From Haloechinothrix aidingensis (lineage in GTDB: Bacteria; Actinomycetota; Actinomycetes; Mycobacteriales; Pseudonocardiaceae), in contig NZ_JACCKD010000001.1 of NCBI RefSeq assembly GCF_013450155.1, positions 558,001 through 622,000 of the forward strand: a DNA stretch of 64,000 nucleotides, in the 5' to 3' direction. The notes under the pieces are model-generated. The model saw only the letters and a program-made list of their open reading frames with translations. It had not been told where the DNA came from and ran no database searches. Positions within the stretch are counted from its first letter, which is position 1; each line of letters starts with the position of its first letter. A program made the translations under genes and the position numbers. Below are positions 50,446 to 58,871 of the stretch, in pieces.

Positions 50446-50946
50446 GCCGGCACCTTGGCTAAGTGCTGCATGCTGGCGGTGGTTCTTGGGCAGTCGAGGG
50501 GTGGTGTCATAAGAACATCCTTAGCTAGGCCTCCCAGGCGCCCGAATGTCACGAAGGACCATCGGGCAATAAGCGGTCGTTGTCTGTCATATAATGATCC
50601 CAGACGATATAAGTTGCGTAATCGGGCAAATAGGTGTAACTTCTCGTGGTCTTGTCGCTCGGAGGTCGCATCTTGTTACACACAGTCATTGCCATGCGGG
50701 AGTGCTATTGGGTGAGTTTCTATTGCCGATGGGGTGACGCGCTAGGTGCGTGAGTTCGACGCGTCCTGTGTGAGTATGCGACGTATGGAAGCTGAGCTCG
50801 TCCGCTGGTGGCGGGTTGATCTCGCGTTCGCGTCATCTCGGTGCCAGTCTCAGTCCGTCCGACTTCACCACCGTTACTGACGTCTCAGCAGTTTCCTGAC
50901 CTCGACTGGAGCAACACCAGAGTGGGTGTGAACCCACTACCCGGGA
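50446..50946. other. Non-coding right end of the island
   Basis: About 500 bp upstream of gajA with no supported gene. It presumably holds the gajAB promoter on the minus strand; I could not fix the boxes. Near its right end a perfect hairpin, AGTGGGT-GTGA-ACCCACT (50921-50938), lies 8 bp before the tRNA-like repeat. Confidence 0.4.
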
Positions 50947-50992
50947 CCTGAGAAGCGTAAGGTCGACAGTTCGAATCCGTCCCTGGCCACCC
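50947..50992 (+). repeat. attR-like direct repeat (degenerate tRNA-Phe 3' end)
   Basis: Copy of 44778-44823 with three mismatches. One of them breaks the T-stem (GACAG against CCGTC), and the 5' half of the tRNA is absent, so it is not a functional tRNA gene. It marks the right boundary of the island or a scar of an older integration. Confidence 0.75.
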
Positions 50993-51131
50993 CGCACAGT
51001 AGCCGCCTTGATAGAGGCCAGGGCCTTTGAGGTTCGGGCCGATAATGGCCGAGCCGCCGTTGCCCCTGATCTCCCGGTGCTAGGTCTACGTGGACCGCAC
51101 GCGGTGCTAATGTTCCCTGTCCCCTCCGCCC

Positions 51132-51370
51132 TTGCTGCTCCTGAATCCCGACGGCGCGAGCTTCGAGCTCAGCGGCTTCGCCGTGACGGCGATCAACCAT
51201 CCGTTTGTCGAGCGGAACGCACGGTCTCGAAATGGGAGGCAGCGGGAATCGGTCACGCTGCGGCCGGTGAACCAGTCAGTGCTGGATACATGCCTGACGC
51301 ACAACGACCCGGGCGCGCAAGGCCGCTTCTCGTGCGTGACCGGCGACGCGCTCGTCATCGATGGTTCAAC
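51132..51370 (+). pseudogene. Decayed copy of the aminotransferase / HTH gene pair
   Basis: LLLNPDGASFELSG (51132 onward) corresponds to FLNPDGTISELATS of the island aminotransferase. A short distance on, one frame reads ERTVSKWEAAG (compare SERMISKWEAGG of the HTH protein), and the next frame continues SVTLRPVNQSVLDTCLTHNDPGAQGRF (compare SITPRPVNQAALDTCLTCNDPDTQARF). The two genes have thus been fused by deletion and frameshifted. DNA similarity to 45640-46260 is still obvious by eye. It lies between the attR-like repeat and egtB. Confidence 0.75.
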
Positions 51371-51475
51371 CGGTCGGCTCCACGAACGCCATGCCCGGGG
51401 CTCCCGACGCGTGCCATGATCGTCGGCAGGGCGGGAGTACGGCCCGCCTTCGGCAAACGCAGGGAGGAGCGTTCC

Positions 51476-52741
51476 ATGACGATGTTGGGGGCACAGACGA
51501 TACCGGCCAGCACCGAACTGGCCGAGAAGTACGAGGAGGTGCGCGCGCTCACGGAGCGGTTGGCCGGCCCGCTCTCGCCGGAGGACCAGACGGTCCAGTC
51601 CGCGCCCGAGGTCAGCCCGACCAAATGGCACCGCGCGCACACCTCGTGGTTCTTCGAGACGTTCCTGCTGTCGGCGACGGACCCCGGATACCGGGAGTTC
51701 CATCCGCGGTTCTCCTACCTGTTCAACTCTTACTACAACACCGTCGGCTCCCAGTACCCGCGCTCGGCGCGCGGCCTCATCTCGCGACCCGGTCTGGACG
51801 AGATATCCGAGTATCGTGCGCACGTGGACGCGGCGATGCGCCGCTTGCTCGAACGGGACCCGGACGCCGAAACGCTGCGGTTGATCGAGCTGGGGTTGAA
51901 TCATGAGCAGCAGCACCAGGAGCTGCTGCTCATGGACATCAAGCATGTGCTCTCGTGTAACCCGCTGGCGCCGGTTTACGCGGCGCTGGACACACCCGGA
52001 GCGACCTCGGCGACGCGTCAGGAATGGGTCGAGCACGCAGGCGGCTTCGTGGATATCGGTCACGACGGCGGCGGATTCGCCTACGACAACGAACAACCGC
52101 GCCACCAGGCGTGGTTGCATCCGTTCGCGTTGGCTGACCGCCCGGTCACCAACGGCGAGTGGCTGGAGTTCATCGACAGCGGCGGCTACCAGCGTCCCGA
52201 GCTGTGGTTGTCCGACGGCTGGGCCACCGTGCAGTCCGAGGGTTGGCAGGCACCGCTCTACTGGTCGCGATCTGGCGGCGAGTGGGAAGTGTTCACGTTG
52301 TCCGGCCCCCGCGCGGTCGATCCGGCTGAGCCGGTCTGTCACATCAGCTACTACGAGGCCGATGCTTATGCCCGCTGGGCTGGTGCGCGGTTGCCCACCG
52401 AGTTCGAGTGGGAAGCCTTCGGTGCCCGGCAGCCGGTGGGTGGCAACCTCCTGGATCCTGCCGTGCTACACCCTCGGCCGTCCGGCCACGGGCAGGGGCC
52501 GCGGCAGATGTTCGGCGACGTGTGGGAGTGGACGGGCAGCGCGTACCTGCCGTATCCGGGCTACCAGCCGCCCGCCGGTGCGATCGGCGAATACAACGGC
52601 AAGTTCATGGTCAATCAGCACGTGCTACGCGGTGGCAGCTGCGTCACGCCGTCCGACCACATGCGTGCCAGCTACCGGAACTTCTTCCCGCCGTCCGCGC
52701 GGTGGATCTTCGGCGGCATGCGGCTCGCGCGCACGCTGTGA
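51476..52741 (+). CDS. egtB: EgtB-type iron-dependent sulfoxide synthase
   Basis: The ATG at 51476 follows AGGGAGGAG; 421 aa. An N-terminal DinB-like domain carries the iron-ligand histidines (WHRAHTSWFFETF and NHEQQHQELLLMDIKH with HX3HXE). The C-terminal SUMF1-like domain has GGGFAYDNEQPRHQAWLHPFALADRPVTNGEW, WEWTGSAYLPYPGY and VLRGGSC...SYRNFFPPSARWIFGGMRLAR. EgtB joins hercynine to a cysteine-containing thiol with O2 in ergothioneine synthesis. The usual egtA, egtC, egtD and egtE genes are not beside it in this window, so it is either an orphan copy or its partners are elsewhere. Confidence 0.85.
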   Translation: MTMLGAQTIPASTELAEKYEEVRALTERLAGPLSPEDQTVQSAPEVSPTKWHRAHTSWFFETFLLSATDPGYREFHPRFSYLFNSYYNTVGSQYPRSARGLISRPGLDEISEYRAHVDAAMRRLLERDPDAETLRLIELGLNHEQQHQELLLMDIKHVLSCNPLAPVYAALDTPGATSATRQEWVEHAGGFVDIGHDGGGFAYDNEQPRHQAWLHPFALADRPVTNGEWLEFIDSGGYQRPELWLSDGWATVQSEGWQAPLYWSRSGGEWEVFTLSGPRAVDPAEPVCHISYYEADAYARWAGARLPTEFEWEAFGARQPVGGNLLDPAVLHPRPSGHGQGPRQMFGDVWEWTGSAYLPYPGYQPPAGAIGEYNGKFMVNQHVLRGGSCVTPSDHMRASYRNFFPPSARWIFGGMRLARTL

Positions 52742-52836
52742 AGCGATCGCGACCACGGATGAGCAGGCTCGGAACCAGGAAACGAGATACGGGCAGGCTG
52801 GCATCGGACTCGTGGCGCGCGGCCGCGAACGCGCCG

Positions 52837-54096
52837 TCACGTGGGGCGGTTGCGCACATGGTGTTCGGTGACGGGGGAACGTTCGGGTGCCGTCGCCGGG
52901 TACCGGTTGGCGTGCTGCCCGAACGCCCGCGCCAGCGGCGCCGCGCTGATCCCGTGCGCGTACACGCTCAGCAGCACGGTGGCACTGGTGACGACCATGA
53001 TCTCGTCGGCGACCGCGATCCCGGCGTGCTCGACCACGAGCAACCCGAACAGGATCGAAGCCAGCCCGCGCGGTCCGAACCAGCCGAAGAACAGCATGGT
53101 CGTCCACGTCACCTTGGTGCCTGCCATCGCGACGCAGGCGGCGACCACCCGGACCACGAGCAGGCTGAGCACGGCGTAGGCGACGACCCGCCAGTCCATG
53201 TCCGCCAGCCGGGGACCGGCGATGATCGCGCCGAACATCGCGAACGTCGCGATGGCCAGCAGCTCGCCTTCCCGCTCGGCGAACTCGTGCACCTGCGGGC
53301 ACTGGCTGCGTGCGACGAATCCGAAGCTCAGCCCGGCGACGAAGCTCGCGATGAAGCCGTTTCCGGTGACCAGCTCGGCGCCGCCGTAGGCGAGGCCCGC
53401 GATGGCGAGTACCGCCAGGCGCCGGTAGGTCGCGTTGATCCAGCCCGCCCTGTCGACCCGCGTGAGAAGCCAGCCACCGAGCAAACCCGTGACCAGCCCC
53501 ACCAGCACACCGAGGCCGATCTGCTCGGCGGCGAACTCCACCCACGACACGGCTGAGCCCGCACCGGACCCGGCCGTCCCAGCGACCGCCGCGAACAGCA
53601 GCACAACAGGCAGCGCGATGCCGTCGTTGAGCCCGCTCTCCACGTTCACTGTCTGCCGGATCCGCACCGGCAGCCGCTCGTCGAAGACCGCGGAAGCGCC
53701 GAGGGCGGCATCGGTCGGCACCAGCACAGCGGCCAGCAGCGCGGCCTCCCACACCCCGAAGTCGTCGAAGACGAGCAGCGCGGTACCCGCGCCGAGCGCG
53801 ACGGCGGCGGGTATGCCGATCGCCAGCAGCCGCAACGGGAAGTGATACTCCCGCCGCAACACGGGCAGCTCGATACGTGCCGCATCGGTGAACAGCACGA
53901 GCACCAGCGTGACCTCGGCCAGCACCCGGACGGTGGACTCGGTCACCGGGCCACCGATGACGTCCAGCCCCGCGGGGCCGAGCGCGAGCCCGGCGGTCAC
54001 GAAGACCATCGGCGCGGTCAACGACGTGCGTTGCACGCGACCGGAGACCAGCGCGTAGCCGACGATCAGTCCGGCCAGCACGACCAGATCGATCAC
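52837..54096 (-). CDS. CPA1-type Na+(K+)/H+ antiporter
   Basis: 419 aa with about 12 membrane helices. The family motifs are FTDAARIELPVLRREYHFPLRLL, LVPTDAALGASAVFDERLPVRIRQTVNVESGLNDGIALPVVLLF (carrying the ion-binding Asp pair and the ESGLNDG signature of NhaP-like proteins) and FFGWFGPRGLASILFGLLV. It exchanges Na+ or K+ for H+ across the cytoplasmic membrane. There is no C-terminal TrkA regulatory domain. It converges with egtB, leaving a 95-bp gap. Confidence 0.87.
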   Translation of the reverse strand: MIDLVVLAGLIVGYALVSGRVQRTSLTAPMVFVTAGLALGPAGLDVIGGPVTESTVRVLAEVTLVLVLFTDAARIELPVLRREYHFPLRLLAIGIPAAVALGAGTALLVFDDFGVWEAALLAAVLVPTDAALGASAVFDERLPVRIRQTVNVESGLNDGIALPVVLLFAAVAGTAGSGAGSAVSWVEFAAEQIGLGVLVGLVTGLLGGWLLTRVDRAGWINATYRRLAVLAIAGLAYGGAELVTGNGFIASFVAGLSFGFVARSQCPQVHEFAEREGELLAIATFAMFGAIIAGPRLADMDWRVVAYAVLSLLVVRVVAACVAMAGTKVTWTTMLFFGWFGPRGLASILFGLLVVEHAGIAVADEIMVVTSATVLLSVYAHGISAAPLARAFGQHANRYPATAPERSPVTEHHVRNRPT

Positions 54097-54357
54097 CGGT
54101 GTTGCCTTCCTCGGCCGACGGTGGACGGGGTTGTCGTGGCCGGTGTGGCATTCGGCCGCGCGCTCGGCCCGAGCCTAACCACTCGCACCGTCCGCGGATC
54201 GCCACGCCACGCGACGACTCACCAACGGCTCGAGCCGGCTTCGACCTCGTCCCGATGAGTTCCGTCCCGGCAGCGGGTCGGAACAGTAGCGGGTCTGTCG
54301 GTGCAGCGTGCGACAGTTCGAGAACCAACCCGGCAACTCACCTATCGAGGAGCAACG

Positions 54358-54792
54358 ATGGCGGATCAAGACGTACTTATGCCAGCGGTGACACCACACC
54401 TGGTCGTGGAGGGCGCCGCGGAGGCGATCGAGTTCTACAAGGCGGCGTTCGGCGCGGTGGAGGCCGAGCGGGTCCCGGCAGAGGACGGGTCGGGCAGGCT
54501 GATGCACGCCGCCGTCACCATCAACGGCGGCCTGGTCATGCTGATGGACGACTTCCCCGAGTACGGGGACGGCAACGGTAGCTCCCCGCGGGCACTCGGC
54601 GGGTCACCGGTGGTTATCCACCTGTATCTCCCCGATGTGGACGCCACGTGGCAGCGCGCGGTCGACGCGGGCGCCACCGTGGCGATGCCGCTCGAGGACC
54701 AGTTCTGGGGTGATCGTTACGGTCAGCTCACCGACCCCTTCGGGCACACCTGGTCGCTGGCCACCCCCAAGGCTGTCGACACCGCGGAGTAG
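54358..54792 (+). CDS. VOC-family protein (PhnB/glyoxalase-like)
   Basis: The ATG at 54358 follows GAGGAG; 144 aa. The PhnB-like pattern is clear: VTPHLVVEGAAEAIEFYKAAFGAVEAERVPAEDGSGRLMHAAVTINGGLVMLMDDFPE, then VHLYLPDVDATWQRAVDAGATVAMPLEDQFWGDRYGQLTDPFGHTWSLAT. The PFGHTW ending is typical. Such proteins bind a divalent metal in a dimer interface, and members have varied or unknown activities. No partner gene is apparent. Confidence 0.85.
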   Translation: MADQDVLMPAVTPHLVVEGAAEAIEFYKAAFGAVEAERVPAEDGSGRLMHAAVTINGGLVMLMDDFPEYGDGNGSSPRALGGSPVVIHLYLPDVDATWQRAVDAGATVAMPLEDQFWGDRYGQLTDPFGHTWSLATPKAVDTAE

Positions 54793-54944
54793 CCCAGCAC
54801 GCCGGGGCCGGGCACCCGGCGCCGTACACGCACCGTAGGCACGACGATTGATGCCGCCTTCTTCCCGGCAGTAGACTGAGTTGTTTGGCCATCCCTGCCG
54901 AGCAGCGTGTGAGCCGGTCGAGCACACCGGAGGAGTGGGCGCCG

Positions 54945-55943
54945 ATGCCCGGAAGCGGCCTGTCGGGAAGGGGACGCGCCGGCTGGGCCGCGGTGGCCGT
55001 GGTGTTGCTCGCGGTGATCCCGGCGTCCTCGCCGAACTGGCCCGTCGTCCAGGACGGTGCCACCGGCGCGGGAGTCGAGCACGTCGACCTGCCCGAGCTG
55101 CCCTCGCTGCACGAGCGTTCTCCGGAGCTGTACGACGAGCGGGATTGCCTGCGCGTGCCTCCGGACGATGGTGGCGAGGCCGACTGCGGCGCCGAACCGC
55201 CGCCCGGCGAGGTGGACGCCGTGGCGCGGGTGACGGACCGCAACCTCGCCGGTTTCCGTGGCCCGCACTACACCACCGATGTCACCAGCGACGAGGTCGT
55301 CGTGCTCGAACCGACCGTGCGCACCGGCGGGGAGGGGAACTGGGTGGCACGGGGGCTGGTGCGCAACGAGACCTCCGAGGACGTCGGGCAGGTGACTGTC
55401 CACGCCCAGCTGGTCGACGAGCAGGGGGCGACGCTCTCGATAGCCTCGGCCGTGGTGCCGGTGGATCCGGTTCGCCCGGGTGAACCCGCGCCGTTCGTGG
55501 TGGATGCGGACGTGCCCGCGGACGAGGTGGCAGGGGTGCGCTGGGCGGTGCAGCCGGCAGGGGTATCCACGGACTCCCCGCGCGAGGCCGAGCTGCTGCT
55601 GCACTGGCTGCGCTCGCACGGCGGGTCGCGTGATGTCGCGGTGGGAAACCTGCTCGGCGACGAGGACGTCGGCGAGCGGCCGTACCTGCTGTTCGGGTCG
55701 GTGCGAAACCACGCAGACAGCTCCATCGAGCGACCGGCTGTGGTGATCGCGTGGCTGGGTCCCGATGGCCGGGTGCTGCACGTCGCCGAGACCCCGGTTG
55801 TCCAGCCCGGCTCGGGTGATCGGCTGCCCGAGCTCGAACCGGCGATGCCGCAGGAACTCGGCGACTTCCTGCACGCCGAACCCGCCGATCCCGGTGCGGA
55901 CCTGAGCGGGAGGATGCCGATGCTGTGGGTGGTGGGCTCATGA
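54945..55943 (+). CDS. Secreted or membrane-anchored protein with FxLYD-like repeats
   Basis: The ATG at 54945 is preferred because GGAGGAG lies nine bases upstream; an earlier ATG at 54885 has none. 332 aa. The segment RGRAGWAAVAVVLLAVIPASSPN is a signal peptide or single anchor. The mature part has two beta-rich units (VVLEPTVRTGGEGNWVARGLVRNETSEDVGQVTVHAQLVDEQGATL and YLLFGSVRNHADSSIERPAVVIAWLGPDGRVL), which look like tandem FxLYD/DUF3426-type domains. The function is unknown. The stop overlaps the next start by four bases. Confidence 0.68.
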   Translation: MPGSGLSGRGRAGWAAVAVVLLAVIPASSPNWPVVQDGATGAGVEHVDLPELPSLHERSPELYDERDCLRVPPDDGGEADCGAEPPPGEVDAVARVTDRNLAGFRGPHYTTDVTSDEVVVLEPTVRTGGEGNWVARGLVRNETSEDVGQVTVHAQLVDEQGATLSIASAVVPVDPVRPGEPAPFVVDADVPADEVAGVRWAVQPAGVSTDSPREAELLLHWLRSHGGSRDVAVGNLLGDEDVGERPYLLFGSVRNHADSSIERPAVVIAWLGPDGRVLHVAETPVVQPGSGDRLPELEPAMPQELGDFLHAEPADPGADLSGRMPMLWVVGS

Positions 55944-56869
55944 CGTGCTCGGCGGTGCGCGGTGCCTGCGGCGCGGTACTCGCGCTGGTGCTGGCGATGG
56001 GCGCGCTCGCGGCAGGCCCACCGGCAGCGGCGGACCACGTCTTCGGCGACGAACCGCTCGACGACGTGCTCGAGCACGCCGAGACGCACCGTGACTGCGG
56101 CCTGTCCAGGGACGAGCTCGCGGCGATGATGCTGGCGGTGGTCTGGCAGGAGACCGGAGCGCCGCGGGACACCGCCCCGTCCCCGATGACGCTCGGCCGC
56201 TGGGACGTCCAGCGCGGGTTGCACTCGTTCACGGACCCGGAGGAGTCCCCGGACGCTTTCTGGCATGCCGGCGTGGGGATGTGGCAGTTCGACTCCGCCG
56301 GGTCCGGGGCGCACCTGCCGATCTCGGCCCGGATCAACAGCTGGCAGGCCGCGAACGAGGCCGCGCGGGTGATGAGCGCGCGCTACTGCGCGGCGGGTGG
56401 CAGCGACACCGACCGTCGCCGCGCGGCGTGGCAACCCTGGGTGGGCTGCAGGGACACCGCCGATCCGTGCGGCGACTGGTACCGCGAGCACTACGACGCG
56501 GGCAGCGACACGCTACGCGGCATCTCCCGCGACCCCGAGGTGACCAGGCACGGAGGCATGCGGCACCGCACGTGCCGCTGGGCTTCGTCCCCGGTCGAGT
56601 GGGACTGCTGGTACATCGACCCGGCGCGGGCACAGGGCTACGCCGCGTGGGCGGACCCGGACTGGGGACCCACACCTGTCGCGCTGCCGTTCTACGGCCA
56701 CCACCTCGCCGTGAACCGGCAGGAGTACCGGCACTGGATCCGGGACGACACCGGGTACGGCACCGGCGTCCTCGTGCGGCGCCGGCTCGGCGACGACGCC
56801 AGGCACGGCCTCGAATGGCACGGCCGCGAGCGGCTGTGTGACACCGGCGAGGAACGCGGCACCTGCTGA
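55940..56869 (+). CDS. Secreted lysozyme-like protein
   Basis: The ATG at 55940 overlaps the upstream stop; 309 aa. The N-terminus CSAVRGACGAVLALVLAMGALAAGPPAAADH is a Sec signal peptide. The mature part LSRDELAAMMLAVVWQETGAP, then GVGMWQFDSAGSGAHLPISARINSWQAANEAARVMSARYC, resembles the goose-type/transglycosylase fold (catalytic Glu in WQETG, GMWQFD segment). The C-terminal half is rich in Cys/Trp (CRWASSPVEWDCWYIDPARAQGYAAW) and probably disulfide-bonded. A cell-wall hydrolase is the best guess. Coupling to the preceding gene suggests the two are exported together. Confidence 0.65.
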   Translation: MTCSAVRGACGAVLALVLAMGALAAGPPAAADHVFGDEPLDDVLEHAETHRDCGLSRDELAAMMLAVVWQETGAPRDTAPSPMTLGRWDVQRGLHSFTDPEESPDAFWHAGVGMWQFDSAGSGAHLPISARINSWQAANEAARVMSARYCAAGGSDTDRRRAAWQPWVGCRDTADPCGDWYREHYDAGSDTLRGISRDPEVTRHGGMRHRTCRWASSPVEWDCWYIDPARAQGYAAWADPDWGPTPVALPFYGHHLAVNRQEYRHWIRDDTGYGTGVLVRRRLGDDARHGLEWHGRERLCDTGEERGTC

Positions 56870-56925
56870 TCGCCGCCGAGCGGGCGCCCACGGTGACGAC
56901 ATCCGGCCGGGAACGGATCCCGCGG

Positions 56926-58314
56926 CTAACGCGCGGGCCGGCGGGCGAGCTCCAGCAGCGACGGCTGGTCGGGAACCTTCACGCGGGGGCGGTTCTGGGC
57001 CTCGCCGAGCTGGGTCTCGTGGGTATCCACCCGTAGCCAGCCCGCCCAGTCGACGTAGTCGACGCCGCGCCGCTCGAGCAGCCGGGTGATGCCGGTGCGG
57101 TCGTAGCTCCGGGTGCTGGCCCGGTCCGCGAGGTCGGCAAGCAGGCTGTTGACGGTCTCAGCCGCGTCGTTCTTGTTCGTCCCGATGACGCCGCTCGGGC
57201 CGCGCTTCGCCCAGCCGGTCACGTACTCCCCGGGTTCCTGCGTGCCGTCGCTGCCGAGCACCCGGCCGGCGTCGTGCGGGACCGTGGCGGTGTCGTGGTC
57301 GAACGGCACGTCCGGCAGCGGGAGCGCCTGGTAGCCGACCGCGGCGAACACCAAGCCCGCGTCGAGCGTCTCGTACTCACCCGTGCCGCGAACCTTGCCG
57401 TCGTCGAGCAGTTCGTTGCGTTCGATGACCACACCCTCGACCTCGTTCTCGCCGAGGAGCCGTACGGGGCTGCGCAGGAACCTCATGTGCACGCGGCGGG
57501 GCTTGCCCTCCAGCGGCCGCTCGGCCCACTCGCGCAGCAGCGCGACGTTCTTGCGGAGCTGGCGATCGGCGGCAACGCGCTGCTCGTCGTCCTCGGTCAG
57601 CACGAGCTCGCCGGGGTCGATGACGATGTCGGCGTTGACCAGCTCACCCATCTCGCGCAGCTCGATGGGTGTGAACTTGGCTTGCGCGGGTCCACGGCGC
57701 GACAGCAGGTGTATGTCGGTGATCCGGTTGTCCCGGAACGTCTCGAGCACGCGGTCGGGGACGTCCGTGCCGGCGATCTCCTCGGGGCTCTTGGCGAGCA
57801 TCCGCGTGACGTCGAGGGCGACGTTGCCCGCACCGACCACGGCCGCGTGCCTGCACCGCAGCGGGAAGTCGTGACCCGCGGCGTCCGGGTGGCCGCAGTA
57901 CCAGCTGACGAACTCCCTCGCCCCCGAGCTTCCCGGCAGGTCCTCACCGGCGACGCCGAGCTTGCGGTCACCCTGGGTCCCGGTGGCGTAGATGACGGCG
58001 TCGTAATGCGCGCGCAGGTCGGCCCGCGTGATGTCCGTACCGAAGGTGACGTTGCCCAGGAAGCGGACGTCGTTGTCCTCGTCGAACGAGCCGTGCAGCA
58101 CCCGGATGACCGACTTCATCTTCTGGTTGTCGGGCGCGACCCCGTAGCGCACCAGGCCGTACGGGGCAGGCAGCCGGTCGAACACGTCGACGCTGACCTC
58201 GACGGCCGACTCCAGGAGGGCGCGCACCGCATACAGGCCGGATGGGCCTGCGCCGACCACCGCCACCTGGAGCCGGTCACCGCCCTCGGTGACCGTCGCA
58301 TCGCTGGGACACAT
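56926..58314 (-). CDS. fprA: NADPH-ferredoxin/adrenodoxin-type reductase FprA
   Basis: The ATG at 58314 is preferred (a GTG nine bases earlier is possible); 462 aa. The FAD motif VAVVGAGPSGLYAVRALLES opens the protein. RLPAPYGLVRYGVAPDNQKMKSV, the NADP motif HAAVVGAGNVALDVTRML and the C-terminal GWAKRGPSGVIGTNKNDA are the adrenodoxin-reductase-like signatures. It transfers electrons from NADPH to ferredoxins that feed P450s or iron-sulfur enzymes. It is similar in size and order of motifs to mycobacterial FprA and distinct from the ferredoxin-fused FprB-like protein at 6291-7835. Confidence 0.87.
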   Translation of the reverse strand: MCPSDATVTEGGDRLQVAVVGAGPSGLYAVRALLESAVEVSVDVFDRLPAPYGLVRYGVAPDNQKMKSVIRVLHGSFDEDNDVRFLGNVTFGTDITRADLRAHYDAVIYATGTQGDRKLGVAGEDLPGSSGAREFVSWYCGHPDAAGHDFPLRCRHAAVVGAGNVALDVTRMLAKSPEEIAGTDVPDRVLETFRDNRITDIHLLSRRGPAQAKFTPIELREMGELVNADIVIDPGELVLTEDDEQRVAADRQLRKNVALLREWAERPLEGKPRRVHMRFLRSPVRLLGENEVEGVVIERNELLDDGKVRGTGEYETLDAGLVFAAVGYQALPLPDVPFDHDTATVPHDAGRVLGSDGTQEPGEYVTGWAKRGPSGVIGTNKNDAAETVNSLLADLADRASTRSYDRTGITRLLERRGVDYVDWAGWLRVDTHETQLGEAQNRPRVKVPDQPSLLELARRPAR

Positions 58315-58408
58315 CACCGCCACCCTACGGCCCGTCGCGGAGCACGGTCGACTTCTCGCGTGCCGCTCCGCGGAACACCACGGGCGCGGCCGGGTCCCGC
58401 CCCGGCCG

Positions 58409-58765
58409 TCAGATCCGCGCGCGCTCGGCGTTCAGCTCGCCGCCCGAGTCGCCGGTGTTGACGGTGCCGCTCGGCTCGAACAGCAATACCGATGTCTCAC
58501 CCGCGCTGACCGGTTGGTGGTACACGCCGCGCGGTACCACGTACAGCTCGCCGGGCCCGAGCGTCACCTCGCCGTCGTCGAAACGGATGGTCAGCTCCCC
58601 GTCGATGACCAGGAACAGCTCGTCGGTGTCGTCGTGCTGGTGGCGGACGAACTCACCTTCCACCTTGACCAGCCGGACGTCGTAGTCGTTGACGGTCGCG
58701 ACCGTCTTGGGTGACCAGTGCTCGTCGAACTGTGCCAGCTTCTCCGCGATGTCGATGCCCCGCAT
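58409..58765 (-). CDS. Cupin-domain protein
   Basis: The ATG at 58765 gives 118 aa. The single cupin barrel has motif 1 EFVRHQHDDTDELFLVIDGELTIRFDDGE (metal ligands His, His, Glu) and motif 2 LGPGELYVVPRGVYHQP (His). It is likely a metal-dependent small barrel enzyme or binding protein of unknown substrate. It is divergent from the universal stress protein gene, about 107 bp apart. Confidence 0.83.
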   Translation of the reverse strand: MRGIDIAEKLAQFDEHWSPKTVATVNDYDVRLVKVEGEFVRHQHDDTDELFLVIDGELTIRFDDGEVTLGPGELYVVPRGVYHQPVSAGETSVLLFEPSGTVNTGDSGGELNAERARI

Positions 58766-58871
58766 ACCGGCAACCCTGCCACAGCGCGCGACGGCGTGAC
58801 GCGATCGGCGCCTATGCCACGGGCGGACATCCCTGTACCTTTGGTGGGGAATGTCACTACTGGGAGGTTCG

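Larger units (their letters stand above)
44821..50992. mobile_element. Genomic island integrated at tRNA-Phe
   Basis: About 6.2 kb lies between an intact tRNA-Phe and a degenerate copy of its 3' end. Content: a class IV aminotransferase, an HTH-SUMF1 pseudogene and a Gabija-type nuclease/helicase pair. From about 46940 to 50900 the sequence is visibly less GC-rich than the flanks, in both genes and spacers. No integrase, excisionase or replication gene is recognisable, so the element is probably no longer self-mobile. The right-hand site has a mispaired T-stem and lacks the tRNA 5' half, consistent with an attR scar. Confidence 0.7.

Noticed and set aside
50947-50992. A second tRNA-Phe gene
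   Set aside because: Only the 3' half is present and the T-stem is mispaired, so it cannot fold into a functional tRNA.
52625-54328. 567-codon minus-strand frame overlapping the antiporter gene
   Set aside because: It is out of frame with the antiporter, whose membrane motifs are unmistakable, and has an Arg/Ala-rich shadow composition.
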